64,000 bases of DNA from CAVXWV01 sp963695415 (lineage in GTDB: Bacteria; Chloroflexota; Anaerolineae; Anaerolineales; UBA4823). The translations under genes were made by a program, and so were the position numbers. Every line of letters begins with the position of its first letter. The stretch's first letter is position 1. The notes beneath the pieces are model-generated. The model saw only the letters and a program-made list of their open reading frames with translations. It was not told the origin of the DNA and searched no databases. Shown here piece by piece: positions 17,761 to 26,842 of the stretch. The stretch covers positions 558,001 to 622,000 of the forward strand of contig CAVOGL010000023.1 in NCBI GenBank assembly GCA_963695415.1, given 5' to 3'.

Positions 17761-17861
17761 CCGGGCAGGCAACCCGGCGGCACCCAGAATGGCCTCCTTA
17801 CCGTTGCTTCCTCTCGGACCTGGCGGGGTTCGGGGGTTTCCGCCGCGCCGGACCCACCCGG
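17761..17861 (-). ncRNA. ffs: Small signal recognition particle RNA
   Basis: The minus strand contains the conserved SRP domain IV motif: ACCCCGCCAGGTCCGAGAGG followed by AAGCAACGGTAAGGAGG. Flanking strands pair: CCGGGTGGGT at the 5' end with GCCTGCCCGG at the 3' end, and GCGGCGG with CCGCCGG inside. This gives a single rod of about 101 nt, the usual size of the bacterial small SRP RNA, which binds Ffh for co-translational membrane targeting. Exact ends are estimated from the terminal pairing. Confidence 0.88.
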
Positions 17862-17919
17862 ACACTTCGCGAAGGATACCCCAAAAGCCCTTGATTGTAA
17901 AGGCGGAAGCGACGGGCGG

Positions 17920-18087
17920 AAGCGACTGAAGTCGCAACTACAAAAAGCAAGCCTTCATTCGTAGTAACCACTTGAGTGGTTATGGATCTTAAAGCGACTG
18001 AAGTCGCAACTACGGAAGGTTTGCATTCATTCGTAGTAACCACTTGAGTGGTTATGAATTTCAAAAGCGACTGACGTTGATACTACT
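17920..18087. repeat. Tandem 72-bp repeat with two palindromes per unit
   Basis: Two copies, 17920-17991 and 17992-18063, and a degenerate third start at 18064-18087. Each carries the palindrome GCGACTGAAGTCGC followed by AACTAC, and ACCACTTGAGTGGT preceded by TTCGTAGTA. All would form hairpins. This REP-like block fills the gap between the SRP RNA gene and the cytochrome operon end. Confidence 0.85.
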
Positions 18088-18144
18088 TAAATTTTTTTGG
18101 GATCTATTGACAACTTCAGTCGTTCTCCGAATTGATCAGGCTGA

Positions 18145-18978
18145 CTATTCTTTAGGGGGAAATCGCTTTTGGTAATAAAGCGCTCCACCAATAACCAGTG
18201 CCAGGAGAACGATCAAGATCAGTATCCCTCCCCATCCAGCCAACCAGGATGGCACAAAAGACTCTGGTGTGTTGTCTGCCTGCATAACCTCGGCAACCGG
18301 GAGGGTCATGATGTAAGCAGTGATGTCCTCGATTTCCGTATCGGTGAGAGGACCACCTTTATCTGCACCCCATGCAGGCATTTTAGAACCCGGGACGCCG
18401 TTGGAGATCGATGTGGCTATGGATAGATCAGGGCGTATCCCTGCCCAATCCTTTCCAAGGTTGGCGCCGATCCTGCCCTCGCCTGATGAGCCATGGCACA
18501 CAACGCAGTTCTGTGCAAAGAGGACCGCACCCTGGTTAGGATCACCCTCGATTTCAGGTATGGGCGTTATCGGAGGAATGGCGGTTGCTGTTGGCAGGTT
18601 GATGATTTCTGGCGCCCCGCCGGTCTGCCAGCTGAGGACGAAATAGACCAGGGCATCGAGCTGGCTCTCGGTGAATGGACCGCCGTTTGCCTGGCTCCAT
18701 GCCGGCATCACCGACCCAGGTATGCCTTGAGCGATGATCGTGCGAACGGTGAGATCGGGGCGGATCGAAGGCCAATCTTTGCTGATCGTCGCACCGACTC
18801 TTCCTTGTCCTTCGCTGCCGTGGCACATGGCGCAATTTTCGGCGTAGATCTGTGCTCCCTCAGCTAATTTTTCCGGGTCAGGTTCCTGCGCCATTGATTG
18901 TGATACCCCAACCAATCCGAAAAGCGCCCCCAAAAACAGGGCAGCAGCGATGATGCGGAAATTTCGAGATGCAGTCAT
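18145..18978 (-). CDS. Diheme cytochrome c, membrane-anchored
   Basis: 277 residues: signal peptide, two cytochrome c domains with heme motifs CAMCH (49-53) and CVVCH (about 160), and one C-terminal helix (WLAGWGGILILIVLLALVIGGALYYQKR) ending in a short basic tail. The domains are near repeats, both with QGRVGATISKDW/EGRIGANLGKDW and MPAW motifs that provide the distal Met. The C-terminal anchor and position after Rieske and cytochrome b suggest it is the cytochrome c1-like/QcrC subunit, passing electrons from the quinol oxidising complex. Last gene of the unit. Confidence 0.85.
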   Translation of the reverse strand: MTASRNFRIIAAALFLGALFGLVGVSQSMAQEPDPEKLAEGAQIYAENCAMCHGSEGQGRVGATISKDWPSIRPDLTVRTIIAQGIPGSVMPAWSQANGGPFTESQLDALVYFVLSWQTGGAPEIINLPTATAIPPITPIPEIEGDPNQGAVLFAQNCVVCHGSSGEGRIGANLGKDWAGIRPDLSIATSISNGVPGSKMPAWGADKGGPLTDTEIEDITAYIMTLPVAEVMQADNTPESFVPSWLAGWGGILILIVLLALVIGGALYYQKRFPPKE

Positions 18979-18986
18979 CGGTGCCT

Positions 18987-19835
18987 CTATTTGATGCTCA
19001 ACATGTAGGCAATCAGGTCAGCTGTTTCCTGTTCTGTCAGGGTGCTTCCATAAGTTGCAGGCATCAGGTTTTCAGCGAAGCCATCGACGATAAAGACGTT
19101 GGTCTGCACGATTGATTCGAAGAGATATTGCAAATCTGAAGTTGCCGCGCCGGTGTAATCATCCTGCGTGATGCGTTGCCCTGCTCGATCACCAATCCCT
19201 GGTTGGTCAGCTGTCGGGAGCCAGGCGGGTCCAACCGGTCCAGCCACATGGCATGCCGTGCAGCCCAGGCGGGTGGCTGTCGCTTCACCCACAGCTGCGT
19301 CCCCTTCCGGAAGGGTGATGGTGATATCCGTGCCAACAGGTGGACCAGAAGGTCCGGTCGGCACTTCGACCAGCTCTGCAGCCGGTTCCCAGCTGGTGAT
19401 AAAAGCGGCGATGGCACGCAGCTGATCTTCCCTCAGGGGACCGCCAGCTGTATCGGCGAAAGCAGGCATGGCGGGTGGGGTGGCGTTACCAGGAAAAAGC
19501 TGCGGTCTGGTCGAGACCAGGCGCCCGCTGGCGGCTGTGGTGACGATGTAATCCTCCATCGTGCTTACCCAGCCAACCTCCTTCAAACGCTCATCGAAGA
19601 AGAAGCGGTCGTTCAGCGGAGGACAAATTCCTGGGATCCCCTGCCCCTGGACACCATGGCAGCGGCTGCACTGGTCCGCGAACAGCTTGGCACCCACCTC
19701 AACGGATTGTGCGTGTTCACGTCGGGAATATTCTTCCATGCGGGTTTCTTCATTCAAACCATAATAAATGAAGAAAACAGCCAGGACCATGGTAATCACC
19801 AAACCCAAGAAAAGTTGTAGGTTATATCTGGACAT
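18987..19835 (-). CDS. Diheme cytochrome c, N-terminally anchored
   Basis: 282 residues: one N-terminal helix (LFLGLVITMVLAVFFIYYGLNEE) and two cytochrome c domains with CSRCH (56-60) and CTACH (about 196). Probable Met ligands in TPPAMPAFADTAGGPLREDQ and ENLMPATYGSTL. It sits between cytochrome b and the second diheme cytochrome, 8 nt from the latter, so the two likely act in the same respiratory complex. Confidence 0.85.
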   Translation of the reverse strand: MSRYNLQLFLGLVITMVLAVFFIYYGLNEETRMEEYSRREHAQSVEVGAKLFADQCSRCHGVQGQGIPGICPPLNDRFFFDERLKEVGWVSTMEDYIVTTAASGRLVSTRPQLFPGNATPPAMPAFADTAGGPLREDQLRAIAAFITSWEPAAELVEVPTGPSGPPVGTDITITLPEGDAAVGEATATRLGCTACHVAGPVGPAWLPTADQPGIGDRAGQRITQDDYTGAATSDLQYLFESIVQTNVFIVDGFAENLMPATYGSTLTEQETADLIAYMLSIK

Positions 19836-19855
19836 GTGATGTTATCTCCTGGCTT

Positions 19856-21467
19856 CTACCCTTCACCAGCGTTGTGATCCTGGTGGATGTAAACGGTCTT
19901 TTCATATGTTTTACGGTTGTTGGCATCCCCACCTTCATCCCAGCTGATGCGGATGGTTACTTTTTTCAAGGTTGGATTTCCTTCAGCATCTGTCTGCCAG
20001 GTATCAATGACCAGGGTGGCTTCAGCATTAGGAAGTTCCCCGGCGGCTTCACCCTCCTCGACTCTGCAGCTGGAACTCTTCGAAAACAGCCTGGAGCTGC
20101 GGACAGCCGTAATCCAAATCTTTACAAACCTGCTCGATATTGGTTATCCCTACCTCATAGGCTCCAGGTCGTAGCTGGTCAAAGGCAATTTCCCGCAGCG
20201 GTCCAACCCCCTCTTCAGGTGCCAGGTCCTGGGCAATGCGCGTGGCTAAATCTGTTTTGATGCCGTATTCCGGTGTTCCCATATAGCTGAGGACGACCAA
20301 TGCGCCGATCAACAGTATGCCAATGCCGACTGCCAGAGGGCGTTTGTTCAGGCTGCGATACGGGTTGCGGTCGATATAAGGGATGCCAAATAAAACTGTG
20401 AACAGGATACCTGGGATGATGATGCCCATTAGGGTTTTATCACCGAGTTTTAACATCCCCTGCAGCCACAGGAAATACCAGGGCGCTTCCGTATCCAGAG
20501 GCGTTACCTGCGGGTTGGCGATGTGTTCCAAGGGCGCATGGAATCCAAAGATGGTCACCGTCAGGACCAGGATGCACAACCCCAGGATGGTCAGGAAGAT
20601 TTCGTGCGAGAAGAGGTCGGGCAGGTAATCGATGCGCGTACGTGCCCATTTCTTCTTCTCAGGCGTGACGTCCCCTTCCTCGTATTTGGCGGGAAGCGAT
20701 ATCCCATGCTCACGCGATACCTTGTAGTAGTGGATGCTGATCACCAGGATTGCTATCGCTGGGAGTAACACCACATGCCCCAGGTAAAACCGCAGCAGCC
20801 CTCCAGCGCCGATGTCTGGCGCGCCGCGCAGCAGCAGGTTCACCTGTTCACCCACAAGCGGTATCGCTTCAGCCATGCTGGTTCCGATCGTAACAGCCCA
20901 ATAAGCAAGCTGGTCCCAGGGAAGCAGGTACCCGCTGAAGCTAAGGCCTAATGTTACCAAAAGTAAAACAACACCGGTCAACCAGGTGAAAGATCTTTCT
21001 TTTTTGTACGATCCGGTGAGAAACGTTCTCAGCATGTGCAGCGCTGTAAAAATAACCATACCCTCGGCACCAAGGCGGTGCAGGTCGCGCAGTAACTGCC
21101 CATAAGGCACCTGGGTCATCAGATACAAGATCGAGGAGTAGGCTTTCTCGGGAGCTGGAACGTAATAGATCATTAAGATGATGCCGGTGATTGATTCCAG
21201 GATGAAGAAGAAGGTGGTAAAGAAACCCAGGCGGAAAGTATGGGTGAGGATCGTCGAGCCCATTTCATAATAGCGCGGCCTGATATGGAAAAGGAAGCTG
21301 GTGGTGTGCACTTTGTAACGAGGGTTCGGTTTCTCGGTGGGCGGATCGCCGCGCACCAGGGCGCGCAGTTCCTCGATACTCAATCCAGCGGTAATTGCCC
21401 GCACCCGGTTATTGACCGCAGTATAAGCATTGCTGAAAAAATCTTTCATGTTGAGGCGCTTAATCAT
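19856..21467 (-). CDS. Cytochrome b of a Rieske/cytochrome b complex, C-terminal frameshift
   Basis: Membrane subunit that oxidises menaquinol: 472 residues in the open frame to 20049. It combines the b6-like N-terminal part (His pairs about the PYGQLLRDLHRLGAEGMVIFTALHMLR and YLGHVVLLPAIAILVISIHYY helices) with the subunit-IV-like C-terminal part (TEAPWYFLWLQGMLKLGD). The Qo-site motif is APWY rather than PEWY. After FEEFQLQ a different frame continues as EEGEAAGELPNAEATLVIDTW down to YIHQDHNAGEG and a stop at 19856, just before the cytochrome c gene, with no start of its own. So the true C-terminus is probably 65 residues longer and a one-base indel lies at about 20050-20070. Confidence 0.85.
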
Positions 21468-21526
21468 TTAAAAGTCCTCCAGTGAGTGAGGCGCAGTCTT
21501 GTGAAATTGTTGTATGGCTCTCTGCA

Positions 21527-22198
21527 TTACTTTGGCTCCCCTTTATTGCGTTTCCCGGTATCCACAATGATCACTGCGTTTGGATCCTCAGGTATAGGCA
21601 TCGGTCCACCGCCTTCAGGAGATTGAGCAAGCACATTTCCAGATGCCGGATCTACGGCCCTCATGGCGAAACTGTCCAGGCTGCGTGGAGCCGGACCCTT
21701 GATATAGCTGCCATCCCTCTCGAATTCAGAGCCATGGCAAGGGCAGACGAATTTACCTTCTTGATCGCGCCAGGCATAAAGACAACCCAGATGTGTGCAA
21801 ACTTTGTATAATGCAGTGACACCTTCTTCGGTGTTCGATAACCAGAATTTCCCGCTGGGGAAGTTGCCCGGTCCGCCGGAAGTATCCGGTAATTCCGAAA
21901 CCGTTCCAGCTGGAAAATCACCTCCGAATTCGCCTTCTTTAAAACGCGGAATGGCAAAGAAATACGCCATCCCACCGATACTGAGCGTCATGAACCCGAG
22001 TGATGCCATCCAGGCAACATTGAGGAATTCACGACGGGTCACCTTCATGGATTCTGTGGTCTCGGATTGAGATGCTGTGGATTTCGGTTGAGCCGCTTTT
22101 CTAGGTGCAGATGCCTGAGGCGCTGACTCGTTAGGCGCCGACTCGTTAGGCGCTGCTGCCTGCGGATCAGGTTCTGTTGATGGAGTCTCGTTAGTCAT
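21527..22198 (-). CDS. Rieske [2Fe-2S] iron-sulfur protein
   Basis: 223 residues. After a Pro/Ser/Ala-rich N-terminal region comes a Tat-like signal-anchor (TRREFLNVAWMASLGFMTLSIGGMAYFF; Arg-Arg seen) and then the Rieske fold with CTHLGC (134-139) and CPCHGSEF (152-159), supplying Cys134, His136, Cys152 and His155. First gene of the respiratory unit, about 60 nt before cytochrome b. Start ATG 22198 follows CAGGAG. Confidence 0.92.
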   Translation of the reverse strand: MTNETPSTEPDPQAAAPNESAPNESAPQASAPRKAAQPKSTASQSETTESMKVTRREFLNVAWMASLGFMTLSIGGMAYFFAIPRFKEGEFGGDFPAGTVSELPDTSGGPGNFPSGKFWLSNTEEGVTALYKVCTHLGCLYAWRDQEGKFVCPCHGSEFERDGSYIKGPAPRSLDSFAMRAVDPASGNVLAQSPEGGGPMPIPEDPNAVIIVDTGKRNKGEPK

Positions 22199-22440
22199 TG
22201 GTATGCTCCTGGTTTAATAAACCTCATCACTTTGTTTGCATTAAAAACCAAAAGCCAGATTTTAATACAAGGCAAAGTCGAGGCAGTTACTCATATTACC
22301 CTTGCGCGGGATTATAGCATAGAGCCAATGGACGGGCAGTGTCCCCTTCGGGTGATTTTTTCGATCACCCTTTGAACGAAATAGCAATTCGTAGAAAAAC
22401 ACCTCAATCCCACCGTGGGCACTCAGGTATAATCCTAGCG

Positions 22441-22447
22441 AGGAGAG
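22441..22447 (+). promoter_or_regulatory. Ribosome site for small membrane protein
   Basis: AGGAGAG, 3 nt before the ATG at 22451. TATAAT at 22428-22433 lies just upstream, so the leader would be about 11 nt. The 252-bp gap 22199-22450 otherwise contains the palindrome GGGTGAT/ATCACCC (22350-22370) of unknown role. Confidence 0.4.
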
Positions 22448-22450
22448 AAA

Positions 22451-22822
22451 ATGGACTGGATCATTGATATTCATGGGAGATTAGGGAATACGGCTCTATT
22501 TTTTACGATCGCCATGGCGATATGGTCGTTCTTTAAGTTCTTTAGAAAACAGGGACCGGATGGGAATTACTGGGGTGCCCTGGTCATCGCTGAGGTTGTA
22601 TATGTGATTCAGGGACTCCTTGGCGCTATCATCATGCTCCTGGGGATAGGGGTCGTTGACAACCTGGTCATGCATTCGCTGTATGGCGTTCTCAGCCTGC
22701 TGCCGGTACCGGGGATGTTTATTTATTCCCGCGGTAAAGAAAATACCCGGACGATGTTGATATTCGGGCTTGTGCTGATCGCACAGATCGCATTGATTCT
22801 CAGGGGGATGGCTACGGCATAA
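22451..22822 (+). CDS. Small four-helix membrane protein, unknown
   Basis: 123 residues with four predicted helices: TALFFTIAMAIWSFFKFF, LVIAEVVYVIQGLLGAIIMLLG, LVMHSLYGVLSLLPVPGMFIY and MLIFGLVLIAQIALILRG. I do not recognise a family. Divergent from the Rieske gene; no direct functional link is visible. Confidence 0.7.
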   Translation: MDWIIDIHGRLGNTALFFTIAMAIWSFFKFFRKQGPDGNYWGALVIAEVVYVIQGLLGAIIMLLGIGVVDNLVMHSLYGVLSLLPVPGMFIYSRGKENTRTMLIFGLVLIAQIALILRGMATA

Positions 22823-22825
22823 CTG

Positions 22826-23103
22826 CAGGCGCCTTTCACCGATCCACTGCTCACGACCATACTCACCATCGTGGCGAAATCCTTGTCGCAGTGACCACCA
22901 CGCCAGCATGGACACCGCTCTTTATCCTCGCTTCGGCTGTTGTCACAGATATCGGTGGACCCCTCAGTCACAGTTCAATCGTCGCCCGCGAGTACGGCAT
23001 CCCCGCGGTGATGGCTACCGGATTTGCCACGCGCCGCATCCGCGACGGGCAGACCATCACTGTGGATGGAACATCAGGAACTGTCACCCTGATAACTGAA
23101 TAA
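22826..23103 (+). pseudogene. C-terminal remnant of PEP synthase-like phosphohistidine domain
   Basis: The frame reads GEILVAVTTTPAWTPLFILASAVVTD and then GGPLSHSSIVAREYGIPAVMATG, the mobile phosphohistidine domain of PEP synthase/PEP-utilising enzymes; His in LSHSSIVAREYG is the phospho-acceptor. It ends VTVDGTSGTVTLITE with a natural stop. The frame is open from 22826 with no ribosome site; the catalytic and ATP-binding parts are missing. An ATG or GTG at 22891 gives 70 residues only. Probably the tail of a gene deleted at its 5' end, abutting the membrane protein. Confidence 0.7.
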
Positions 23104-23112
23104 GCTTCCTGA

Positions 23113-25158
23113 TCAAGGCGATCTAAAGCTCAACCTGCCCAAAACGTCGCTGGCATCGAAAAGACATTGCTGCTGGTCCTCTTCTGGTAAGTGGACGAGA
23201 AACATAGGCAAGGCGCCAGGATCGACGCCTGATAACATCGCCGTGGCGAGGTATTCACGCATCATTATTTGTGTTTCATTATCATAATAACTATATATCT
23301 GGTAAACCGTGTTCCCAAAAACGGTCGTGTTCTTTAATTTACCTTCAGGTTTTTCTTCGGGATGTTCTTGAATGGTGCAGCTGGGGATATTTTTGTGAGA
23401 GAGTTTTATTTCGCCATTATCTTCCTCCACAATATCCCATTCATCTTTGTGGTACTCGAGTACGAATGAAGAATTACTTAGCATGAATTCCTGATAAATA
23501 ATCACGGGCTGCTCAAGTCTAATATTTGAAATCTCTACACCTCTTTCATCATCGAGAAATGTGAAAGAGAAAACACCGGGTGATGGTGCTTTGAATACGA
23601 ACCAACCGTTGATGTGTTCTCGGTTTACAAAAGCGGTTCCATGGTATCCGTCTCCGCCACCCCCGATATGAGGATAAATATTCCCCAGTCTGTCTTTAAG
23701 ATATAGTTTCTTGTTATCTCTTTGCTTCCCTATGGGTGTGAACGTGATCCTTTCGAACTTAGTGTCCCAACTGACATTGATAATCATTGTGTTTTCTTTT
23801 GTCACAGTTACATTGAGTACACAAACGCGATGTTTTGCGTTCCCCTTTAATGTGACCGTGTCACAACCTCCTGCCGGGTAATAGCCTGGGAGAACACGAT
23901 GGGGAGTCGCTGTTGGACCTTGAAGCTCATCTGTCAATTCATCAGATTCAGGTGTAGATGTTATTGATGTATATGGTGGGTTTGGAGTAACTGCTTCTTC
24001 TTCATTGATCGCCAGATCAAGTGTTGAGAGTACCTGACTTGCATCGAAAATACAGCTCAAAGAGTCGCTGTTGGGTATTTTTACCTCGAACTGGGGTAAG
24101 ACTCCAACCCCTAAATTTTCGAATCCCCCAATAGTTTTGTAATTGCGAATATCCTGGTTGACATTACTGTCAAATTCGCTAAAGATATCAAAGCTGGCTT
24201 TCCCAAGCTTAATTGTGTTTTTTAATGTACCGCGAGATTGTTTGGATTCTATCTCCTGAATTGTGCAACTTTTCTGTTCGCGATGCTCGAGGCTCAATTC
24301 TCCACCATCTGATTTCACGAGCTCCCATTCAGTCTCATTGAAGTACATGTTAAAATTCTTGTTTGTTAAAGGGTAAGTTTCATAAATGACGGTCGGTTGG
24401 ACCAGAGCGATGTTTTTGATGACGATATCGAGTCCATCATCATGGAGGTTGAATGTAACCGCACCCGGGTGAGGCTTTGGAAATTCTAACCACCCTTCAG
24501 CCCTATTGTCCGGGTAGCGATATTTGGGTCTTTCATATGCATCGCCACCACCTCCAATAAGATCGTATCGATTCCCGAGGTTGTCAACCAAATATAGGTT
24601 GTTAAAAGGTTGCAGTGAGCGTCTACGATATAAATAACGATTGGTTTGCGGTTCCACATATTTAATCTGCCAAGAGAGATTGAACACCATATACCGGTTT
24701 GGCTTCACTGTGGTGCTGGTAATACAAAAATAAAAAGTGGCTTCCGGATCAATCAATTTAACGGCACATCCTCCAGCAAGGTATAGTCCGGGCATGATCA
24801 GGTGAGGTGTGACGGACGGTCCACTGATAATGTCCTCAGTGATAGATGGCGTCGCCGTGAAGGTAGGGGTAGCTGTCGCATTTGCGACTACATCAGCTGC
24901 CGTGTTTGCCTCAACATTTGAATTTTCTGTATCTGCCTGTAGCAGGATTGGTGTTGGTGAATCTTCCGGGATTTTAGTTTCTTCAACTATTAAGGATGGA
25001 GATGGAGGAAGCTTGATTTCTGTTTGGATAAGAACAACAGTTGGTTCCTGATTAACAGGTTGTTGGGTTGGATTAACATCGTTGGTAGCACACCCTGCCA
25101 GGAGAAATATGAGCAAGAATATTTCACATACCTTGATAAGTATGTTCTGTTTGTGCAT
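23113..25158 (-). CDS. Two-domain lipoprotein, unknown
   Basis: 681 residues. Signal peptide with lipobox LLAGC (Cys22), then a Thr/Pro/Glu-rich stalk, then two similar domains of about 250 residues each (about 115-370 and 430-680). Shared landmarks: LIMPGLYLAGGC/RVLPGYYPAGGC, NRYDLIGGGGDAYER/NIYPHIGGGGDGYHG, CTIQEIESKQSRGTLKNT/CTIQEHPEEKPEGKLKNT. I know no family. Both domains look beta-rich, so a binding or structural role outside the cell is possible. It lies just before the hydrolase gene on the same strand with 3 nt between. Confidence 0.75.
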   Translation of the reverse strand: MHKQNILIKVCEIFLLIFLLAGCATNDVNPTQQPVNQEPTVVLIQTEIKLPPSPSLIVEETKIPEDSPTPILLQADTENSNVEANTAADVVANATATPTFTATPSITEDIISGPSVTPHLIMPGLYLAGGCAVKLIDPEATFYFCITSTTVKPNRYMVFNLSWQIKYVEPQTNRYLYRRRSLQPFNNLYLVDNLGNRYDLIGGGGDAYERPKYRYPDNRAEGWLEFPKPHPGAVTFNLHDDGLDIVIKNIALVQPTVIYETYPLTNKNFNMYFNETEWELVKSDGGELSLEHREQKSCTIQEIESKQSRGTLKNTIKLGKASFDIFSEFDSNVNQDIRNYKTIGGFENLGVGVLPQFEVKIPNSDSLSCIFDASQVLSTLDLAINEEEAVTPNPPYTSITSTPESDELTDELQGPTATPHRVLPGYYPAGGCDTVTLKGNAKHRVCVLNVTVTKENTMIINVSWDTKFERITFTPIGKQRDNKKLYLKDRLGNIYPHIGGGGDGYHGTAFVNREHINGWFVFKAPSPGVFSFTFLDDERGVEISNIRLEQPVIIYQEFMLSNSSFVLEYHKDEWDIVEEDNGEIKLSHKNIPSCTIQEHPEEKPEGKLKNTTVFGNTVYQIYSYYDNETQIMMREYLATAMLSGVDPGALPMFLVHLPEEDQQQCLFDASDVLGRLSFRSP

Positions 25159-25161
25159 CCT

Positions 25162-26595
25162 TCAGTTCCTGAAATGAGTCTCTATTCCAATGATCGTGGT
25201 TTGATCTTGTTCCATCATGCTGACGTTTTGCTTTAGCCTACAACTCACACGGTCTAGCTCGAATCGAAATTCGTAGTTGATGATGAACGGTGTTGTGAAT
25301 AAACAAACCTGGAAGGTAAAATGATCGTCCGAGTCCCAGCCTGCGCTCGAGACGGCTTTATACAACTTATCATCCACTTTGTTCCAATTGGTGTAGTCTC
25401 CTTCAAATTCATGCTTTCCCCTCTTATCCTCGAAGCGCGTCTTCCATTGAGATTCCCCGAATTCAAATTCGATCCACTTCATACCAGCGTGGTTCTTCTC
25501 GAAGCGGTAGCGCTTCCCGGATAATTCCTTCACTTGTGTTGAGACCATCTGTCCCTGGAAAGGGGGCAGACACAGAGAGGCAAGCTTCTCATCTAATTCA
25601 ACCTGCGCCTGTCTGTTTTCTGGGAGCGCACCATCCATCATGGCTGGCAAGAGTATATCGTGTACGGCGTTCATGACTGCCTGCATGTCGCCCACACCAC
25701 ACGTCATTGCCAGGACGGCATCTTTTTCGGCAATCACGTAGCAGAATTGACCGAAAGCGCCATCTCCCCGATACATGTTCCCCCGGTTGCGCCAGAACTG
25801 GTAACCGTAGCCCTGGTTCCAATCATTCATGGGGTCTGTACCGTTATCCACCTGTTTGGCAGTCGCCCTTTCCACCCAGCCTTCCGGGAGGATTCGCCTG
25901 CCTTCCCAGGTGCCGTCCTGCAGGTAAAGCTGCCCGAATTTTGCGATGTCCTCTGTTTTCAGGCTCAAACCCCATCCGCCGCAATTCGTGCCATCGGGTA
26001 AGTTTTCCCACTCAACCTCATCAATCCCCAGTGGTTCGAACAGGCGGGGGGTGAGGTAATCTTTCAGGCTTTGTCCGCTGCGCGTTTGCACGATCAGCGA
26101 CAGTATCTGGCTGGCACCCGAGTTGTAAACGAAGTGTGTGCCGGGTGTGTGTTTCACAGGGACGGATAAGAAGCCTTTGGCAGTGTTTTGGTCGCGCCGG
26201 CTGAGGGTGCGTTTCGTCGAATCCTGGTCATGACCTGTCACCATGCTGAGCAGGTGTCTGATCTGCATTGCGCGCAGGTTTTTGCTGGGTCTTGCCGGCG
26301 CATCATCCGGGAAAATCGAGAGGATGGTTTCGTCCAGCGAGAGCAGACCTTCAGCCTCGGCAAATCCAACCGCCGTGGAGGTAAAGCTCTTGGTGAGAGA
26401 AAAAAGCATGTGAGGCGCTTCGGGTCTGTACGGGTACCACCAGCCCTCTGCCACCACCTTTCCATGGCGTAGCAGCAGCATGCTGTTTGGAGATGGGATT
26501 GTTTCCAATTGGCGGATGAATTCTAGCAGTTCTCCGGAATGAATGCCCTCAGATTCCGGTGTGCTTCGTTGGAAGAACTGGTTATTTGTGTCCAT
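25162..26595 (-). CDS. Beta-lactamase-family serine hydrolase
   Basis: 477 residues of the penicillin-binding/class C beta-lactamase fold. Nucleophile motif SLTK (Ser66, Lys69) and Tyr in FVYNSGAS (YxN) are seen. C-terminal extension of about 150 residues (WIEFEFGESQWKTRFED). No signal peptide, so probably cytoplasmic esterase, amidase or related hydrolase; the substrate is unknown. Starts at ATG 26595. It lies 3 nt upstream of the lipoprotein gene and is divergent from the ceramidase-mannosidase gene. Confidence 0.85.
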   Translation of the reverse strand: MDTNNQFFQRSTPESEGIHSGELLEFIRQLETIPSPNSMLLLRHGKVVAEGWWYPYRPEAPHMLFSLTKSFTSTAVGFAEAEGLLSLDETILSIFPDDAPARPSKNLRAMQIRHLLSMVTGHDQDSTKRTLSRRDQNTAKGFLSVPVKHTPGTHFVYNSGASQILSLIVQTRSGQSLKDYLTPRLFEPLGIDEVEWENLPDGTNCGGWGLSLKTEDIAKFGQLYLQDGTWEGRRILPEGWVERATAKQVDNGTDPMNDWNQGYGYQFWRNRGNMYRGDGAFGQFCYVIAEKDAVLAMTCGVGDMQAVMNAVHDILLPAMMDGALPENRQAQVELDEKLASLCLPPFQGQMVSTQVKELSGKRYRFEKNHAGMKWIEFEFGESQWKTRFEDKRGKHEFEGDYTNWNKVDDKLYKAVSSAGWDSDDHFTFQVCLFTTPFIINYEFRFELDRVSCRLKQNVSMMEQDQTTIIGIETHFRN

Positions 26596-26842
26596 ATTTC
26601 CTTGTTAATTTGTTATTCAGGGTTTTTTTGAATTGTATCATTTATCTCGATCGGGATGATTCTCCTGATTAACGGATCGATAAGAAGTTAGAAAGATCAG
26701 GGGATACCTTAAAGGCAGATTTCACATTGTTCTGATGAATTTAGAATTATTTGAATTTCATTTGGAGATAAAATACATGCAGCGGCACACTATTTTCATC
26801 CACAACCTTAGTTCACCATGCATGATCCCCCAGGAGTTAAAG

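Noticed and set aside
17733..17783. Earlier start of the flippase at 17783
   Set aside because: It lies inside the SRP RNA gene and the added residues have no pattern.
17920..18087. Regular repeats that could be read as a CRISPR array
   Set aside because: Only two full units, and the spacing between the repeated blocks is itself conserved rather than a variable spacer; each unit is palindromic.
22350..22370. Terminator GGGTGAT/ATCACCC before the small membrane protein
   Set aside because: No gene ends just upstream on either strand, so no terminator role can be supported; noted only as a palindrome.
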